Origin: Ruminococcus bromii | GTDB lineage: Bacteria; Bacillota; Clostridia; Oscillospirales; Acutalibacteraceae | Direction: 5' to 3' | DNA length: 64,000 bases | NCBI RefSeq assembly: GCF_002834225.1 | Contig: NZ_NNSR01000063.1 | Span: 62,001 to 126,000, forward strand | Shown here: positions 35,714-45,159 of the stretch, in pieces | Numbering within the stretch: the stretch's first letter is position 1 | How the letters are laid out: the number at the start of each line of letters is the position of its first letter | Made by a program: the position numbers and the translations under genes | Notes under the pieces: generated by a model | Databases searched by the model: none | What the model saw: the letters and a program-made list of their open reading frames with translations, nothing else | What the model was told of the DNA's origin: nothing

Positions 35714-36832
35714 TTATTTCTGAAGTGTGCCAAGACTTGCACACTTTAAATATGCGTTGATAAAGCCGTCAAGATCGCCGTCCATAACAGCCTGAATGTT
35801 ACCTGTTTCAAAGCCGGTTCTGTGGTCCTTTACCATTGTATACGGCATAAACACATAGCTTCGGATCTGTGAACCCCAGGTTATTTCCTTTTGAACACCC
35901 TTGATGTCCTCAATCTTTTCAAGATGCTCACGCTCTTTGATTTCAACGAGCTTTGAGATAAGCATATTCATAGCGACATCACGGTTCTGGTACTGGCTTC
36001 GCTCAACCTGACTGGCAACAACGATACCGGTAGGAATATGAGTAAGACGAACAGCTGATGATGTCTTATTGACTTTCTGACCGCCTGCACCGCTGGCACG
36101 GTAAACATCCATTTTAATGTCTTCAGGCGGAATGTGAACTTCTGTATCCTTTGCAATTTCAGGCATAACCTCAAGAGATGAGAAGCTTGTGTGTCTTCTG
36201 CCTGCCGAGTCAAACGGAGATACACGGACAAGACGGTGAACGCCTGCCTCACTCTTTAAGTAGCCGTAAGCATTTTCACCTTCAACAAGAAGCACAGCAC
36301 TTTTAAGTCCTGCCTCATCGCCGTCAAGGTAGTCAACTTCTTTAACCTTAAAGCCGTGAGCCTCTGCCCAACGGGTGTACATTCTGTAAAGCATTTCAGC
36401 CCAGTCCTGAGCCTCAGTTCCGCCCGAACCTGCGTGAAATGTAAGGATTGCGTTATTTTTATCATATTCGCCTGTTAGCAAGGTCTGCAAACGCTGTTTT
36501 TCAAGATTTTCCTTGACAGCCTCAACTTCGCTTTCCGCCTCTTCAAGAAGAGATTCGTCCTCTTCCTCATTTGCAAGCTCAATCAAAGCGTGTGTATCTT
36601 CATATTTGGCAACAAGGTTTTCATAAGCTTCAACCTTGCCCTTTAAAGAACCTGTACGCTGTAATACTTTTTGTGATTTTTCTACATCGTCCCAAAATCC
36701 CGGTTCGGTTGCCTTGAGTTCAAGCTGCTGAATCTCCGAGAGCATACCCTTCATACCGAGTGCGTCGGACAAATCGTCTATTTCAGGCTTGAGGGCCTGA
36801 AGCTTTAAAAGTAATTCCTCAAACTGTACCAT
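35714..36832 (-). CDS. prfB: Peptide chain release factor 2
   Basis: This 372-residue factor ends translation at UGA and UAA. It has the stop-recognition SPFDSAGRRHTSF and the catalytic GGQ in SGAGGQKVNKTSS. There is no in-frame UGA and no CUUUGA slip site in the first 60 codons, so the programmed +1 frameshift that controls prfB in many bacteria is absent. The ATG at 36832 is preferred to 36838 because GAAAGG would be only three bases from the latter. Confidence 0.94.
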   Translation of the reverse strand: MVQFEELLLKLQALKPEIDDLSDALGMKGMLSEIQQLELKATEPGFWDDVEKSQKVLQRTGSLKGKVEAYENLVAKYEDTHALIELANEEEDESLLEEAESEVEAVKENLEKQRLQTLLTGEYDKNNAILTFHAGSGGTEAQDWAEMLYRMYTRWAEAHGFKVKEVDYLDGDEAGLKSAVLLVEGENAYGYLKSEAGVHRLVRVSPFDSAGRRHTSFSSLEVMPEIAKDTEVHIPPEDIKMDVYRASGAGGQKVNKTSSAVRLTHIPTGIVVASQVERSQYQNRDVAMNMLISKLVEIKEREHLEKIEDIKGVQKEITWGSQIRSYVFMPYTMVKDHRTGFETGNIQAVMDGDLDGFINAYLKCASLGTLQK

Positions 36833-36877
36833 AAACATGTACCTTTCTGAATCTAGTTTATTCTTTCACAATTAAAC

Positions 36878-36906
36878 ATTATAACAAAATTATCTTTAAA
36901 AGTAAA
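36878..36906 (-). promoter_or_regulatory. Promoter of prfB
   Basis: Minus-strand TTTACT (36901-36906) and TATAAT (36878-36883) have a 17-bp spacer. Confidence 0.65.
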
Positions 36907-36953
36907 GAAAAACAGATATTTTGTTTGCAAGTGAACTTATATACAAAAACAAG

Positions 36954-37013
36954 TTGCATTTGTCGATACTATTTGTTATAATTATGTTGTGTAGGTACAC
37001 CATATGATGTACC
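36954..37013 (+). promoter_or_regulatory. Promoter and leader hairpin of the RING/zinc-ribbon gene
   Basis: TTGCAT (36954-36959) and TATAAT (36977-36982) have a 17-bp spacer. Just after the expected start site, GGTACA (36995-36999 region) pairs with TGTACC (37008-37013) around a CATATG centre, immediately before the TTGGAGG ribosome site. Confidence 0.6.
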
Positions 37014-37028
37014 CCTTGGAGGTTAATA

Positions 37029-38072
37029 ATGGAATTTACAGAATACAAATGTCCGGTATGCGGTGAGCAATTTAAAAAGGGCGACGATATTGTTGTTTGT
37101 CCCGAATGCGGAGCACCGCATCACAGAGAATGTTACGAAAAAGAAGGCCGCTGTCATTTTGCAGACAAACACGGTGACGGCTTCTCTTTTGAAAAGGAAC
37201 AATCCGGAGCTGCCGATGATCAGGCTGAACAGAATGACGAAAGCGGTACAGTGGTCTGCAAACGCTGCGGTACGGATAATCCTAAAGAAATGTTCTATTG
37301 CAGTAACTGCGGAGCGCCGCTTTACGATAATAAAGAGGAAACACAAAATCCTCGGCAAAATCAAAATAACGGTCAGCCTAATCCTAATTTCGAACAAAAT
37401 CAAGGAATGCCGCCGTTTGGCATTCCTTTCGGTCAGACAAATCCGCAGATGGCTGCCGCTTTTGACCCTATGGCAGGCATGAAGAGCGATGAACCGCTTA
37501 TTGATGACATTACGGCAGGTGAGGCCGCCAAGTATATCGGCAAGAATACTCCTTACCATTTGAGAGTTTTCAGCTTTATCAAAAAGTACAAAAAGAGCAG
37601 ATTTAACTTTACGGCATTTATTCTGTCGGGTATATATTTCCTTTACAGAAAAATGTATGCTTTGGGAATACTTTTCTCCGTGCTGACATTCGGTTCTACA
37701 ATTGCTTCGGGTTATATAAAAACTCTTCCTGCTTGGCAAAATATATACAATAACATACTTCAGGCACAGGGTTCGGGTCAGGTTGTTTCGCTCTCAAATA
37801 ATTTTGGACTTTCAGCCGAAGATTTTTGGCTGTTTTTATCACCCTTGATTGCAAATATAATTTCCATGGCGGTGATGTTGATATGCGGCTTAACAGCAAA
37901 CAAATGCTTTTTTAACCATTCAGTTAAAAAGATTAAAAAAATCAAAAGCACAACAGATAAAGAACATCTTACAGAAGTTCTTGAAACCAAAGGCGGCGTC
38001 AACCTTCCGCTTGCAATCTCAGTTGCAGCCGCACTGATTGTTGCAAATTATCTACCGATATTTTTTATTTAA
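37029..38072 (+). CDS. Prokaryotic RING-finger plus zinc-ribbon membrane protein
   Basis: This 347-residue protein starts with a Cys/His-rich RING-like finger (CPVCGEQF, CPECGAPHHRECY, 8-34) and a second zinc ribbon (CKRCG to CSNCGAP, 77-97). A Gln/Asn/Pro-rich linker follows, then a membrane domain with about four segments (190-347) like DUF2628. Such RING-like proteins occur in Firmicutes but their role is unknown; ubiquitin chemistry is not implied. The TTGGAGG site is strong. galU follows 36 bases later without a terminator, so the two are likely co-transcribed. Confidence 0.75.
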   Translation: MEFTEYKCPVCGEQFKKGDDIVVCPECGAPHHRECYEKEGRCHFADKHGDGFSFEKEQSGAADDQAEQNDESGTVVCKRCGTDNPKEMFYCSNCGAPLYDNKEETQNPRQNQNNGQPNPNFEQNQGMPPFGIPFGQTNPQMAAAFDPMAGMKSDEPLIDDITAGEAAKYIGKNTPYHLRVFSFIKKYKKSRFNFTAFILSGIYFLYRKMYALGILFSVLTFGSTIASGYIKTLPAWQNIYNNILQAQGSGQVVSLSNNFGLSAEDFWLFLSPLIANIISMAVMLICGLTANKCFFNHSVKKIKKIKSTTDKEHLTEVLETKGGVNLPLAISVAAALIVANYLPIFFI

Positions 38073-38108
38073 ATAAAACTCTAAAACAAAGCAGAAAGAA
38101 GGAACACT

Positions 38109-38981
38109 ATGCACATTACAAAAGCAGTTATTCCGGCGGCAGGTCTTGGAACACGAGTTCTTCCCGCCACAAAAAATATGCCAAAGGAAATGTACCCTAT
38201 TGTTGACAAGCCTACTATACAGTTTATTGTTGAAGAGGCTGTTGCGGCAGGAATTACAGATATTCTCATCATCACAAACCGTGGTAAAGGACTTATGGAG
38301 GATCATTTTGATGCTTCTCCCGAACTTGAAAGTCTGCTTGAAAAGAGCGGCAAAACAGAACTTCTTGAAACAGTCAGAAATATTTCAAACCTTGCAAACA
38401 TTTCTTTTATCAGACAGAAAGAAATGAAAGGTCTTGGACATGCCGTTCTCAAGGCAAAATCCTTTGTGGGCAACGAACCGTTTGCCGTTATGTACGGTGA
38501 CGGCGTTATTACAGGCAAGGTTCCTGCAATCAAACAGCTCATTGATCATTACGGTGAATACGGTGAAGGCGTTGTAGGCGTTAAAAAGGTTGACGCCAAA
38601 GACATTCATAAGTACGGCTCGCTCAAAGTTGAGCATATGCACGACAATGTTTTTGCCTGCACCGATATGAAGGAAAAACCGCAGACTCCCGAAGAAGTTC
38701 TTTCTCTTTATTCAATTCTTGACAGATGCGTTCTTCCGGCTGAAATTTTCGAAATTCTGGAAAATACAAAGCCCGGAATCGGCGGAGAAATTCAGCTTAC
38801 AGACGCAATGAGAGAGATTGCAATAACAAAAGGAATGACAGCCGTTGAGTTTGAGGGCAAGAGATACGATATGGGCAATAAGTTTGGAATCTTGCAGGCT
38901 CAGATAGAAATTGGGCTTGAACACCCTGAAACAAAGGATTTATTGAAGGATTACATAAAAAATCTTGCAAAAACTTTGTAA
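38109..38981 (+). CDS. galU: UTP--glucose-1-phosphate uridylyltransferase
   Basis: This 290-residue enzyme makes UDP-glucose for surface polysaccharide and glycolipid synthesis. It has the nucleotide-binding AAGLGTRVLPATKNMPKEM (11-29), VEEAVAAGI and KYGSLKVE motifs, and is of normal length. The role fits the nearby surface-polymer genes in the wider window, although they are not linked. A good AAGAAGGAAC site precedes the ATG. Confidence 0.95.
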   Translation: MHITKAVIPAAGLGTRVLPATKNMPKEMYPIVDKPTIQFIVEEAVAAGITDILIITNRGKGLMEDHFDASPELESLLEKSGKTELLETVRNISNLANISFIRQKEMKGLGHAVLKAKSFVGNEPFAVMYGDGVITGKVPAIKQLIDHYGEYGEGVVGVKKVDAKDIHKYGSLKVEHMHDNVFACTDMKEKPQTPEEVLSLYSILDRCVLPAEIFEILENTKPGIGGEIQLTDAMREIAITKGMTAVEFEGKRYDMGNKFGILQAQIEIGLEHPETKDLLKDYIKNLAKTL

Positions 38982-38988
38982 AAAGGTA

Positions 38989-39017
38989 TTGCAATTTTCA
39001 GAAAAGTGCAGTATAAT
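38989..39017 (+). promoter_or_regulatory. Promoter just after galU
   Basis: TTGCAA (38989-38994) and TATAAT (39012-39017) have a 17-bp spacer and lie directly after the galU stop. The only thing downstream before the terminator is a short transcript of about 65 bases. Confidence 0.55.
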
Positions 39018-39023
39018 GTGCTG

Positions 39024-39090
39024 CAGTTAAATATTGGATTCAAAAAAACAAGGAGGATTTCACATCATATCAGTGCGAAATCCTCTTTTT
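39024..39090 (+). ncRNA. Candidate small RNA, about 65 nt, with its own promoter and terminator
   Basis: The predicted transcript runs from about 39024 through an unpaired A-rich stretch into a terminator hairpin. It carries a perfect AAGGAGG in the hairpin base and ATCCTCTTTTT in the other arm. No reading frame follows AAGGAGG at a usable distance. The CCUCUUUUU segment could pair with ribosome sites of target mRNAs. It is not a recognised family, and could equally be a leftover promoter before the shared terminator. Confidence 0.4.
39053..39090. terminator. Terminator between galU and the converging PHP gene
   Basis: GAGGATTTC (39053-39061) pairs with GAAATCCTC (39077-39085), followed by a T-run (39086-39090). 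An A-run on the left side serves the minus strand. Confidence 0.85.
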
Positions 39091-39117
39091 GCTTTTAAGA
39101 ACTATTTTAATTCTTTG

Positions 39118-39939
39118 TTATTCAATTGTTATTTCATAAGGGCAACAGTTTTCATATATATAGTATGATTTGAATCCGGCTTTAAAAGCAAGCTCTATCC
39201 CCTTTTCAATATCTCTTCCGACATCATTTATGTTGTGTGCGTCACTTCCAACGGTAATATATTTTCCGCCGAGATCGCGATAGCGTTTAATCTCATCAAA
39301 TGCAGGGAGAGTTTCACCGAGTCCCTTGAACAGTCCCGAAACATTTATTTCAAGAGCCTTATCCTTTTTAATAAGTTTTTCGTAGATAAGATCAATCTTA
39401 TCCCGATACTGCGAAAGACTTGGAACAGTACCGGTGTCACGCTTTATATATCTCAAAGGATATGTAAGATGGGCAAGCGTACAGAAATCGGCAAAGGACG
39501 CGGTTTCGAGAAGCTCGTCAAAGTACATATTCAGTATTGCCTTAACATCTTCTTTTTTAAAATCCATATAATAAAAATCAGGTCTGTTTCTCAGGTTATG
39601 CACCGATGCGATTATTATGTCAAAATCACCAAAACAAAGTGCTTTTTTTGTACATTCGTCATTGTGCATCGGCTCACCGAGTTCAATGCCTTTAAGGATT
39701 TTGATTTTACCCTTGTATCTATCTTTCATAATCGAAGTTTCATAATTCGATTTTGGAATTAACTTACTAAAATCTCCGTACTCACCTTCAGAGCCGAGCG
39801 GAATTTCGGGAGCTTCGCAGTGGTCGGTGATTGCAAGTGCAAAAAGTCCCTTGTCAACGGCACTTTTACACATTTCTTCAACTGTATTTTCAGCGTCAAA
39901 AGAGTTGCTTGAATGGGTATGAATATCACATATTTTCAT
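39118..39939 (-). CDS. PHP-domain histidinol-phosphatase-type phosphoesterase
   Basis: This 273-residue protein has the PHP metal motifs in order: HTHSS (6-10), ITDHCE near 40, a central ASVHNLRN, and VGSDAHN near 225. It resembles HisJ-type histidinol phosphatase, but related PHP enzymes act on other phosphomonoesters. No histidine-synthesis gene is nearby, so the exact substrate is open. It has its own promoter and is divergent from the ACT-domain gene. Confidence 0.83.
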   Translation of the reverse strand: MKICDIHTHSSNSFDAENTVEEMCKSAVDKGLFALAITDHCEAPEIPLGSEGEYGDFSKLIPKSNYETSIMKDRYKGKIKILKGIELGEPMHNDECTKKALCFGDFDIIIASVHNLRNRPDFYYMDFKKEDVKAILNMYFDELLETASFADFCTLAHLTYPLRYIKRDTGTVPSLSQYRDKIDLIYEKLIKKDKALEINVSGLFKGLGETLPAFDEIKRYRDLGGKYITVGSDAHNINDVGRDIEKGIELAFKAGFKSYYIYENCCPYEITIE

Positions 39940-39962
39940 TAGTAAAACACCTCACAAAAAAG

Positions 39963-39991
39963 ATGATAACATATGAAAAAAATTTTTTCAA
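39963..39991 (-). promoter_or_regulatory. Promoter of the PHP gene
   Basis: Minus-strand TTGAAA (39986-39991) and TATCAT (39963-39968) have a 17-bp spacer. It is nearly back to back with the plus-strand promoter at 40000-40028. Confidence 0.65.
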
Positions 39992-39999
39992 TATTGCAC

Positions 40000-40028
40000 T
40001 TTACTTTATTAAAAAATCGTTATATAAT
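40000..40028 (+). promoter_or_regulatory. Promoter of the ACT/UPF0210/V-ATPase gene run
   Basis: TTTACT (40000-40005) and TATAAT (40023-40028) have a 17-bp spacer. I find no terminator between here and the end of the V-ATPase genes, so it may drive the whole 10-kb run. Confidence 0.65.
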
Positions 40029-40097
40029 ATGCACAAATAAAGAAAAGCAGTTTTATGCAGAATTCCAACGAAAATCTGCATAAGCAGGAGGTAAAAA

Positions 40098-40367
40098 ATG
40101 AAGGCAGTTATCACAGTAATCGGTAAAGACAGCGTTGGAATCCTTGCAAAAGTTTCGGAAGCCTGCTCAAAGGCTGATGTAAACATCGTTGAAGTAACGC
40201 AGAGCGTTCTTCAGGATATGTTTGCAATGATTATGCTTGTTGAAATTGACAAATCCAACATTGGATTTGAACAGCTTCAGACAAATCTTAAGGCTGTCGG
40301 CAAATCAACAAACACAAAGGTTCATGTTATGCACGAGGACATCTTTAACAGCATGCACAGAATTTAA
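40098..40367 (+). CDS. ACT-domain protein (UPF0237 family)
   Basis: This 89-residue protein is a single ACT domain (KAVITVIGKDSVGILAKVSE), the small-ligand-binding fold related to GcvR. It is nearly always encoded directly before the UPF0210 gene, as here, which suggests it regulates that protein allosterically. The ligand is unknown. The ribosome site AGGAGG is strong. The UPF0210 gene begins 34 bases later. Confidence 0.9.
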   Translation: MKAVITVIGKDSVGILAKVSEACSKADVNIVEVTQSVLQDMFAMIMLVEIDKSNIGFEQLQTNLKAVGKSTNTKVHVMHEDIFNSMHRI

Positions 40368-40401
40368 ATCTGAGCTACCGAATTGAAAGGATATACATAA
40401 T

Positions 40402-41763
40402 ATGTTGGAGACAAGAGATATACTTGAAACTATAAATATGATAGATAATGAAAACCTTGATGTAAGAACAATTACAATGGGTATTTCATTGCTCGACTGC
40501 ATTGACGAGGACATTGACAAAGCTTGTACAAAGGTTTACGACAAAATTTGCCGCAGCGCCAAAGACCTTGTTAAAACAGGTGAAGACATCCAGAAGGAAT
40601 TTGGTATTCCTATTATTCATAAAAGAATTTCAGTTACCCCTATCGGTATGGTAGCCGCTCCGTGCCAGAGCAAAAATGTTGTCAAGTTTGCCCACACTCT
40701 TGACAAAGCCGCAAAGGAACTCGGCGTAAACTTCATCGGCGGTTATTCCGCTCTTGTTCAGAAGGGTTTTGCAAGCGGTGACTACGCTCTTATTGAGAGT
40801 ATCCCACAGGCCTTGAGCGAAACCGATTTCGTTTGTTCATCCGTAAATATCGGTTCTACAAAAGCCGGCATCAATATGGATGCTGTTAAGATGATGGGTA
40901 AAGTCGTTAAGCAGGCTGCGGAAGTTACAGCCGACAGAAACTGCATCGGTGCCGCAAAGCTCGTTGTATTCTGTAATGCTCCCGAAGACAACCCGTTTAT
41001 GGCGGGTGCTTTCCACGGTGTCGGTGAAGCCGATACCGTTATCAATGTCGGTGTATCGGGTCCCGGCGTTGTAAGAGCCGCTCTTGCAAAGGACGGCGCA
41101 GGAAAAGACATCACGGAAATTGCAGATATGGTTAAGAAAACTGCATTCAAAATCACCCGTATGGGACAGCTTGTTGCAAGAGAAGCAAGCAAGCGACTTT
41201 GTGTTCCCTTTGGTATTGTTGACCTTTCACTTGCCCCGACACCTGCTGTCGGTGACAGTGTTGCATATATTCTTGAGGAGATGGGACTTGAAGTGTGCGG
41301 ATGTCACGGCACAACCGCTGCTCTCGCACTTCTTAACGACGCTGTTAAAAAAGGCGGCGTTATGGCTTCTTCCCATGTCGGCGGTTTAAGCGGTGCTTTC
41401 ATCCCTGTTTCTGAGGATGCAGGTATGATTCATGCTGCCAACGAAGGTTTCCTTGACATTACAAAGCTTGAATCAATGACAGCCGTTTGTTCGGTTGGAC
41501 TTGATATGATTGTAGTGCCGGGGGACATTACTCCTGAGGTTATCTCGGCAATCATTGCCGACGAGGCTGCAATCGGTATGGTAAATACCAAGACAACGGC
41601 GGTAAGACTTATTCCGGCTATCGGAAAAAGTGCAGGCGAAGAACTTAATTTTGGCGGACTGCTCGGCAGAGGTCCCGTTATGCCTGTAAGGAAAGGTTCT
41701 CCGGAGGTATTCATTAAGCGTGGCGGAAGAATTCCGGCTCCGCTTCAGGCGCTTAAAAACTAA
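40402..41763 (+). CDS. UPF0210/PFL-family protein (DUF711)
   Basis: This 453-residue conserved protein matches UPF0210, a family with a pyruvate-formate-lyase-like barrel but no radical chemistry shown. Conserved stretches include [24 protein letters not shown] and [12 protein letters not shown]. The function is unknown. It pairs with the ACT-domain gene upstream. The first V-ATPase gene begins 20 bases downstream with no hairpin, so it is likely the second gene of the ATPase-containing transcript. Confidence 0.88.
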   Translation: MLETRDILETINMIDNENLDVRTITMGISLLDCIDEDIDKACTKVYDKICRSAKDLVKTGEDIQKEFGIPIIHKRISVTPIGMVAAPCQSKNVVKFAHTLDKAAKELGVNFIGGYSALVQKGFASGDYALIESIPQALSETDFVCSSVNIGSTKAGINMDAVKMMGKVVKQAAEVTADRNCIGAAKLVVFCNAPEDNPFMAGAFHGVGEADTVINVGVSGPGVVRAALAKDGAGKDITEIADMVKKTAFKITRMGQLVAREASKRLCVPFGIVDLSLAPTPAVGDSVAYILEEMGLEVCGCHGTTAALALLNDAVKKGGVMASSHVGGLSGAFIPVSEDAGMIHAANEGFLDITKLESMTAVCSVGLDMIVVPGDITPEVISAIIADEAAIGMVNTKTTAVRLIPAIGKSAGEELNFGGLLGRGPVMPVRKGSPEVFIKRGGRIPAPLQALKN

Positions 41764-41783
41764 TTTTTCACGGGGGTGGTATT

Positions 41784-42095
41784 GTGGAAAATATGATTAA
41801 AAAAATCGTTGATGCCGACAACGAAGCCAAAGCCATGGAAAAGGATACTCTTGAAGAAAAAGAGGAACTTTCCAAATCTATAGAAATCGAGACAAAGAAA
41901 ATCTACGATGACTATATGGCAAAAGCTGAAGAGGTTGTGAAACGCAACGACATTCAGGAAGCAAAGAAAGCTGAGCAGCAATGGGAAGAAATTCAGGGCA
42001 AGCACAATTCAGTGCATATCAAGCTTGACTCTGATTTTAAGCTTAACTGCGACAAGTGGGTTGACGAAATCGTCAAAAGAACAGTCGCTCAGTAA
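41784..42095 (+). CDS. V-type ATPase peripheral-stalk subunit (G/H type)
   Basis: This 103-residue, highly charged coiled-coil protein has the shape of the G/H stalk subunit that pairs with subunit E. It is mainly alpha-helical with alternating Lys/Glu and lies at the head of the V-ATPase genes. GTG 41784 has GGGGGTGG four to six bases upstream and is preferred to ATG 41793. The homology is too weak for certainty; the assignment rests on shape and position. Confidence 0.7.
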   Translation: MENMIKKIVDADNEAKAMEKDTLEEKEELSKSIEIETKKIYDDYMAKAEEVVKRNDIQEAKKAEQQWEEIQGKHNSVHIKLDSDFKLNCDKWVDEIVKRTVAQ

Positions 42096-42123
42096 CTTTC
42101 ATTGACTGTTTACAAGGAGGTGT

Positions 42124-43167
42124 ATGCGGATAATGTCAAAAACTTCATTCGCCGTTCTGACGAAAGCAAGATCCAAGTTTGGTAAAAGACTGACAGAAAA
42201 GGACTACCAGAGTTTGCTTGTGTGCCAGAGTGTCGGAGAAATTATGTCGTATCTCAAAAACAATACGCACTACTCCAAGGCTCTGACGGATGTCAGCGAG
42301 CGTGAAATTCACAGAGGAAGGCTTGAGGCTCTTTTGAGGCAAAATCTTTTCTATGAATTTGACTCTTTGTGCAGATACGATTCGAGTGTAAGCTCGGGGT
42401 TGTCATCGTACATTATCTCGACATTAGAGGTTGAGCAGATTGTAAGATTTCTTATCCTGCTCAGTTCAAACTCAACGGACAAGTTTATTTACCAGTTTCC
42501 GGGTTATATTTCAAAGCATACGGAAATTGATGTCAACAAGCTTGCCAATGCAACAAATTATGAAGAGTTTCTGAACGCCACACAGTCCTCCCAATTCTAC
42601 GATATTCTCAAGCAATTTTCTCCCGATGAGAAAAATCGACTTCCGATATCGGACATTGAGAACAAGCTGTATGACTTAGTGTTCGGAAAGCTGACCAAAC
42701 TGATTAAAGCAACAACCAAAGGACAGGAAAAGCGTGAGTTAATCAACTTTTTCTTCACGATTAACGACTATAATATTTTCTCAAGAATTTTGAGATTGAA
42801 AAAATATTATAAGCTTTCTCCCGATGACATCAAATCAAATCTTCTGCTTAATTACACTAATCTCAACGAAAGAACCATTGATATGATGTGTAAGGCAGAA
42901 TCTTCCGGAGAGATATTTTCTATTATGCAGAACACTCACAACGGAAGACTGATTGATAAAATCGGATATGTCTATGCAAGCGATATTTCGCCAAGAGTAA
43001 AATACAGGCTTGCAAAGAAAAATATGCACTTTTCCAACAACCCTTCGGTTGTAATGATTTCATATATGTTTGTTGCCGAAACAGAGCTGATGAATATTAT
43101 CACTTTGATTGAAGGCACAAGATATGAACTTGACAATAAACTTACGCAGTCATTGCTTATTAAATAA
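42124..43167 (+). CDS. atpC: V-type ATPase subunit C (AC39-like)
   Basis: This 347-residue soluble subunit caps the membrane ring and links it to the central stalk. It shows the AC39-family helical repeats, with AVLTKARSKFGKRLTEKDYQ at the start and YKLSPDDIKSNLL near the middle. The start is ambiguous: ATG 42124 is only three bases from AGGAGG, while ATG 42133 is twelve away. Confidence 0.85.
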   Translation: MRIMSKTSFAVLTKARSKFGKRLTEKDYQSLLVCQSVGEIMSYLKNNTHYSKALTDVSEREIHRGRLEALLRQNLFYEFDSLCRYDSSVSSGLSSYIISTLEVEQIVRFLILLSSNSTDKFIYQFPGYISKHTEIDVNKLANATNYEEFLNATQSSQFYDILKQFSPDEKNRLPISDIENKLYDLVFGKLTKLIKATTKGQEKRELINFFFTINDYNIFSRILRLKKYYKLSPDDIKSNLLLNYTNLNERTIDMMCKAESSGEIFSIMQNTHNGRLIDKIGYVYASDISPRVKYRLAKKNMHFSNNPSVVMISYMFVAETELMNIITLIEGTRYELDNKLTQSLLIK

Positions 43168-43203
43168 AAAATGTGATGACTGTTAAGAAGAGGTGATTAA
43201 AAT

Positions 43204-45138
43204 TTGGCTGTTTCAACCATGCAGGCCGTAAGCATTATCGGGCTTACAAATGATATTGATAATGTAATATCGGTACTTGGTGAATCAGGTGTGTTCCATC
43301 CCGATAATGTTTCATCCTTTTACAGCAACACAAAGGATTTTACGCATCTGCAATCAAAAAACATCTATGCTGAACCTCTTAACACTCTTAAGGCAACATT
43401 AGGTCTTACAAAACGCAAGTTTAATCTTGTTGATGTAAGTGACTTTAATCCGACCTTTAAAGAAATTGAACTGTTTACAAATCAAATAAACAGCGACATT
43501 GAAGTTCTTGCAGATGACAGGCTGTTTGTTGAAGAACAGCTGATGCAGGCAAAGGAAAATCTTGTTGAAACCACTCACTTTGTCGGACTTGGGGTTGAAA
43601 TTGAAAAGGTTTTAACCTTAAAGTATATCAGTTCACGCTTTGGCAGACTGCCTAAGGAAAGCTTTGAAAAGCTTTCAGCCTATAAAGATAATCCTTATGT
43701 AGATTTTATTGTCTGTACCGAAGACAAATCACACTATTGGGGTGTTTATTTTGCTCCGATTGATAAAACCGAGGAAATTGACAGAATCTTTTCGGGATTA
43801 TATTTTGAAAAATGCGATGTTCTCGGAGTTAATGACACACCGAGAATTCATCTGAAAAAACTTGAGAGTCTTATCCCCCACCTTGAGGAAAAGCTTAAAG
43901 AAGCTCAGAAGCGGGTTGACGATTATGTTGACAAGTATGAGGTTAGAATCTGTAAATACCTTTCTAAGCTTGAAGAGCTTAATCTTTATGCTAAAATCCG
44001 CACCAAAGCATTGCAGTACAGCAAAAGCTTTATCATTGTAGGTTGGGTTCCTACAGAGGATGCTAAGCCTCTCAGACGCAGACTCAAAAAAATTGCCAGC
44101 GTCAATGTAGATTTTTCAGACGGCAAGACGGAGATTGCAAAATCACCGCCTGTCAAACTCAAAAACTGTTTCCTTGCAAAACCGTTTGAATTTTACACAG
44201 AGATGTACGGTGTTCCGAAATATAACGAAATTGATCCGTCACTCTTTATCGCTATCACTTATGTCATTATATTCGGCATAATGTTTGCTGACCTCGGTCA
44301 GGGCATCTGTGTATCAATTGTCGGTGCGCTTATGTGGAAACTCAAGAAAATGAAAATCGGTAAAATTCTTATGCCGTGCGGAATTTCTTCTGCGATATTC
44401 GGCTGTGTGTTCGGAAGTGTGTTCGGATTTGAGCATGTACTCGATCCTCTTTACAAGGCACTTTTCGGACTTGATGAAAAACCGATTGAAGTAATGTCAT
44501 CAAACTCAATTGTTATGATTCTTCTTGCGGCGGTTTCAATAGGTATTACGCTTGTTGTGGTTGCTATGGGACTTAATATTTACAGTTCCTTTAAGCAGGG
44601 AGATGTGGGAAAAGCTTTGTTCGGATCAAGCGGTTGTGCGGGTCTTGTATTCTACTGCTCAATTATTTTCGGTGTTGTAGGACAGCTTGTGCTCGGTCTT
44701 CAGGTATTCTCACTTGCATACATTCTTTGCCTTATCGTTCTCCCCTATCTGCTTATCTTCTTTGGCGAGCCTCTCGGACTTCTTATTGCAGGAGAAAAAG
44801 ACTGGCAGCCCGAAAGCTGGGGCGGATATATTCTTGAACATGCCATCGAGTCAATCGAATTTTTGCTTGAATATGTTACAAACACGGTAAGTTTTTTGAG
44901 AGTCGGTGCATTCGTTCTTGTACACGCAGGTATGATGACAGTTGTTTTCGTGCTTGCCCAAACAGCTCCCGCCGTTGCATACTGGCCCGTAGTTGTTTTA
45001 GGTAATGTTTTTGTAATGGTTCTTGAGGCGCTTCTTGTTGCAATTCAGGTTTTAAGACTTGAATATTACGAGATGTTCAGCCGTTTCTATTCCGGTGAAG
45101 GCAGACCTTACGAACCTGTTAAATTAAATATTGATTGA
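43204..45138 (+). CDS. atpI: V-type ATPase subunit I (a subunit)
   Basis: This 644-residue subunit has a long soluble, coiled-coil N-terminal half and about seven or eight membrane segments from residue 350 on. It carries the half-channels and the essential arginine (in the FLRVGAF or VLRLEYYEMF stretches near the end). A TTG start with AGAGGTGATT upstream fits best. It forms the stator next to the rotor ring of subunit K. Confidence 0.9.
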   Translation: MAVSTMQAVSIIGLTNDIDNVISVLGESGVFHPDNVSSFYSNTKDFTHLQSKNIYAEPLNTLKATLGLTKRKFNLVDVSDFNPTFKEIELFTNQINSDIEVLADDRLFVEEQLMQAKENLVETTHFVGLGVEIEKVLTLKYISSRFGRLPKESFEKLSAYKDNPYVDFIVCTEDKSHYWGVYFAPIDKTEEIDRIFSGLYFEKCDVLGVNDTPRIHLKKLESLIPHLEEKLKEAQKRVDDYVDKYEVRICKYLSKLEELNLYAKIRTKALQYSKSFIIVGWVPTEDAKPLRRRLKKIASVNVDFSDGKTEIAKSPPVKLKNCFLAKPFEFYTEMYGVPKYNEIDPSLFIAITYVIIFGIMFADLGQGICVSIVGALMWKLKKMKIGKILMPCGISSAIFGCVFGSVFGFEHVLDPLYKALFGLDEKPIEVMSSNSIVMILLAAVSIGITLVVVAMGLNIYSSFKQGDVGKALFGSSGCAGLVFYCSIIFGVVGQLVLGLQVFSLAYILCLIVLPYLLIFFGEPLGLLIAGEKDWQPESWGGYILEHAIESIEFLLEYVTNTVSFLRVGAFVLVHAGMMTVVFVLAQTAPAVAYWPVVVLGNVFVMVLEALLVAIQVLRLEYYEMFSRFYSGEGRPYEPVKLNID

Positions 45139-45159
45139 TAATTTTTTGGAGGTATTATT

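Noticed and set aside
37023..37739. A 238-residue open frame on the minus strand opposite the RING/zinc-ribbon gene
   Set aside because: It lies wholly opposite a gene with clear domains, a strong ribosome site and promoter. The antisense translation has no recognisable pattern.
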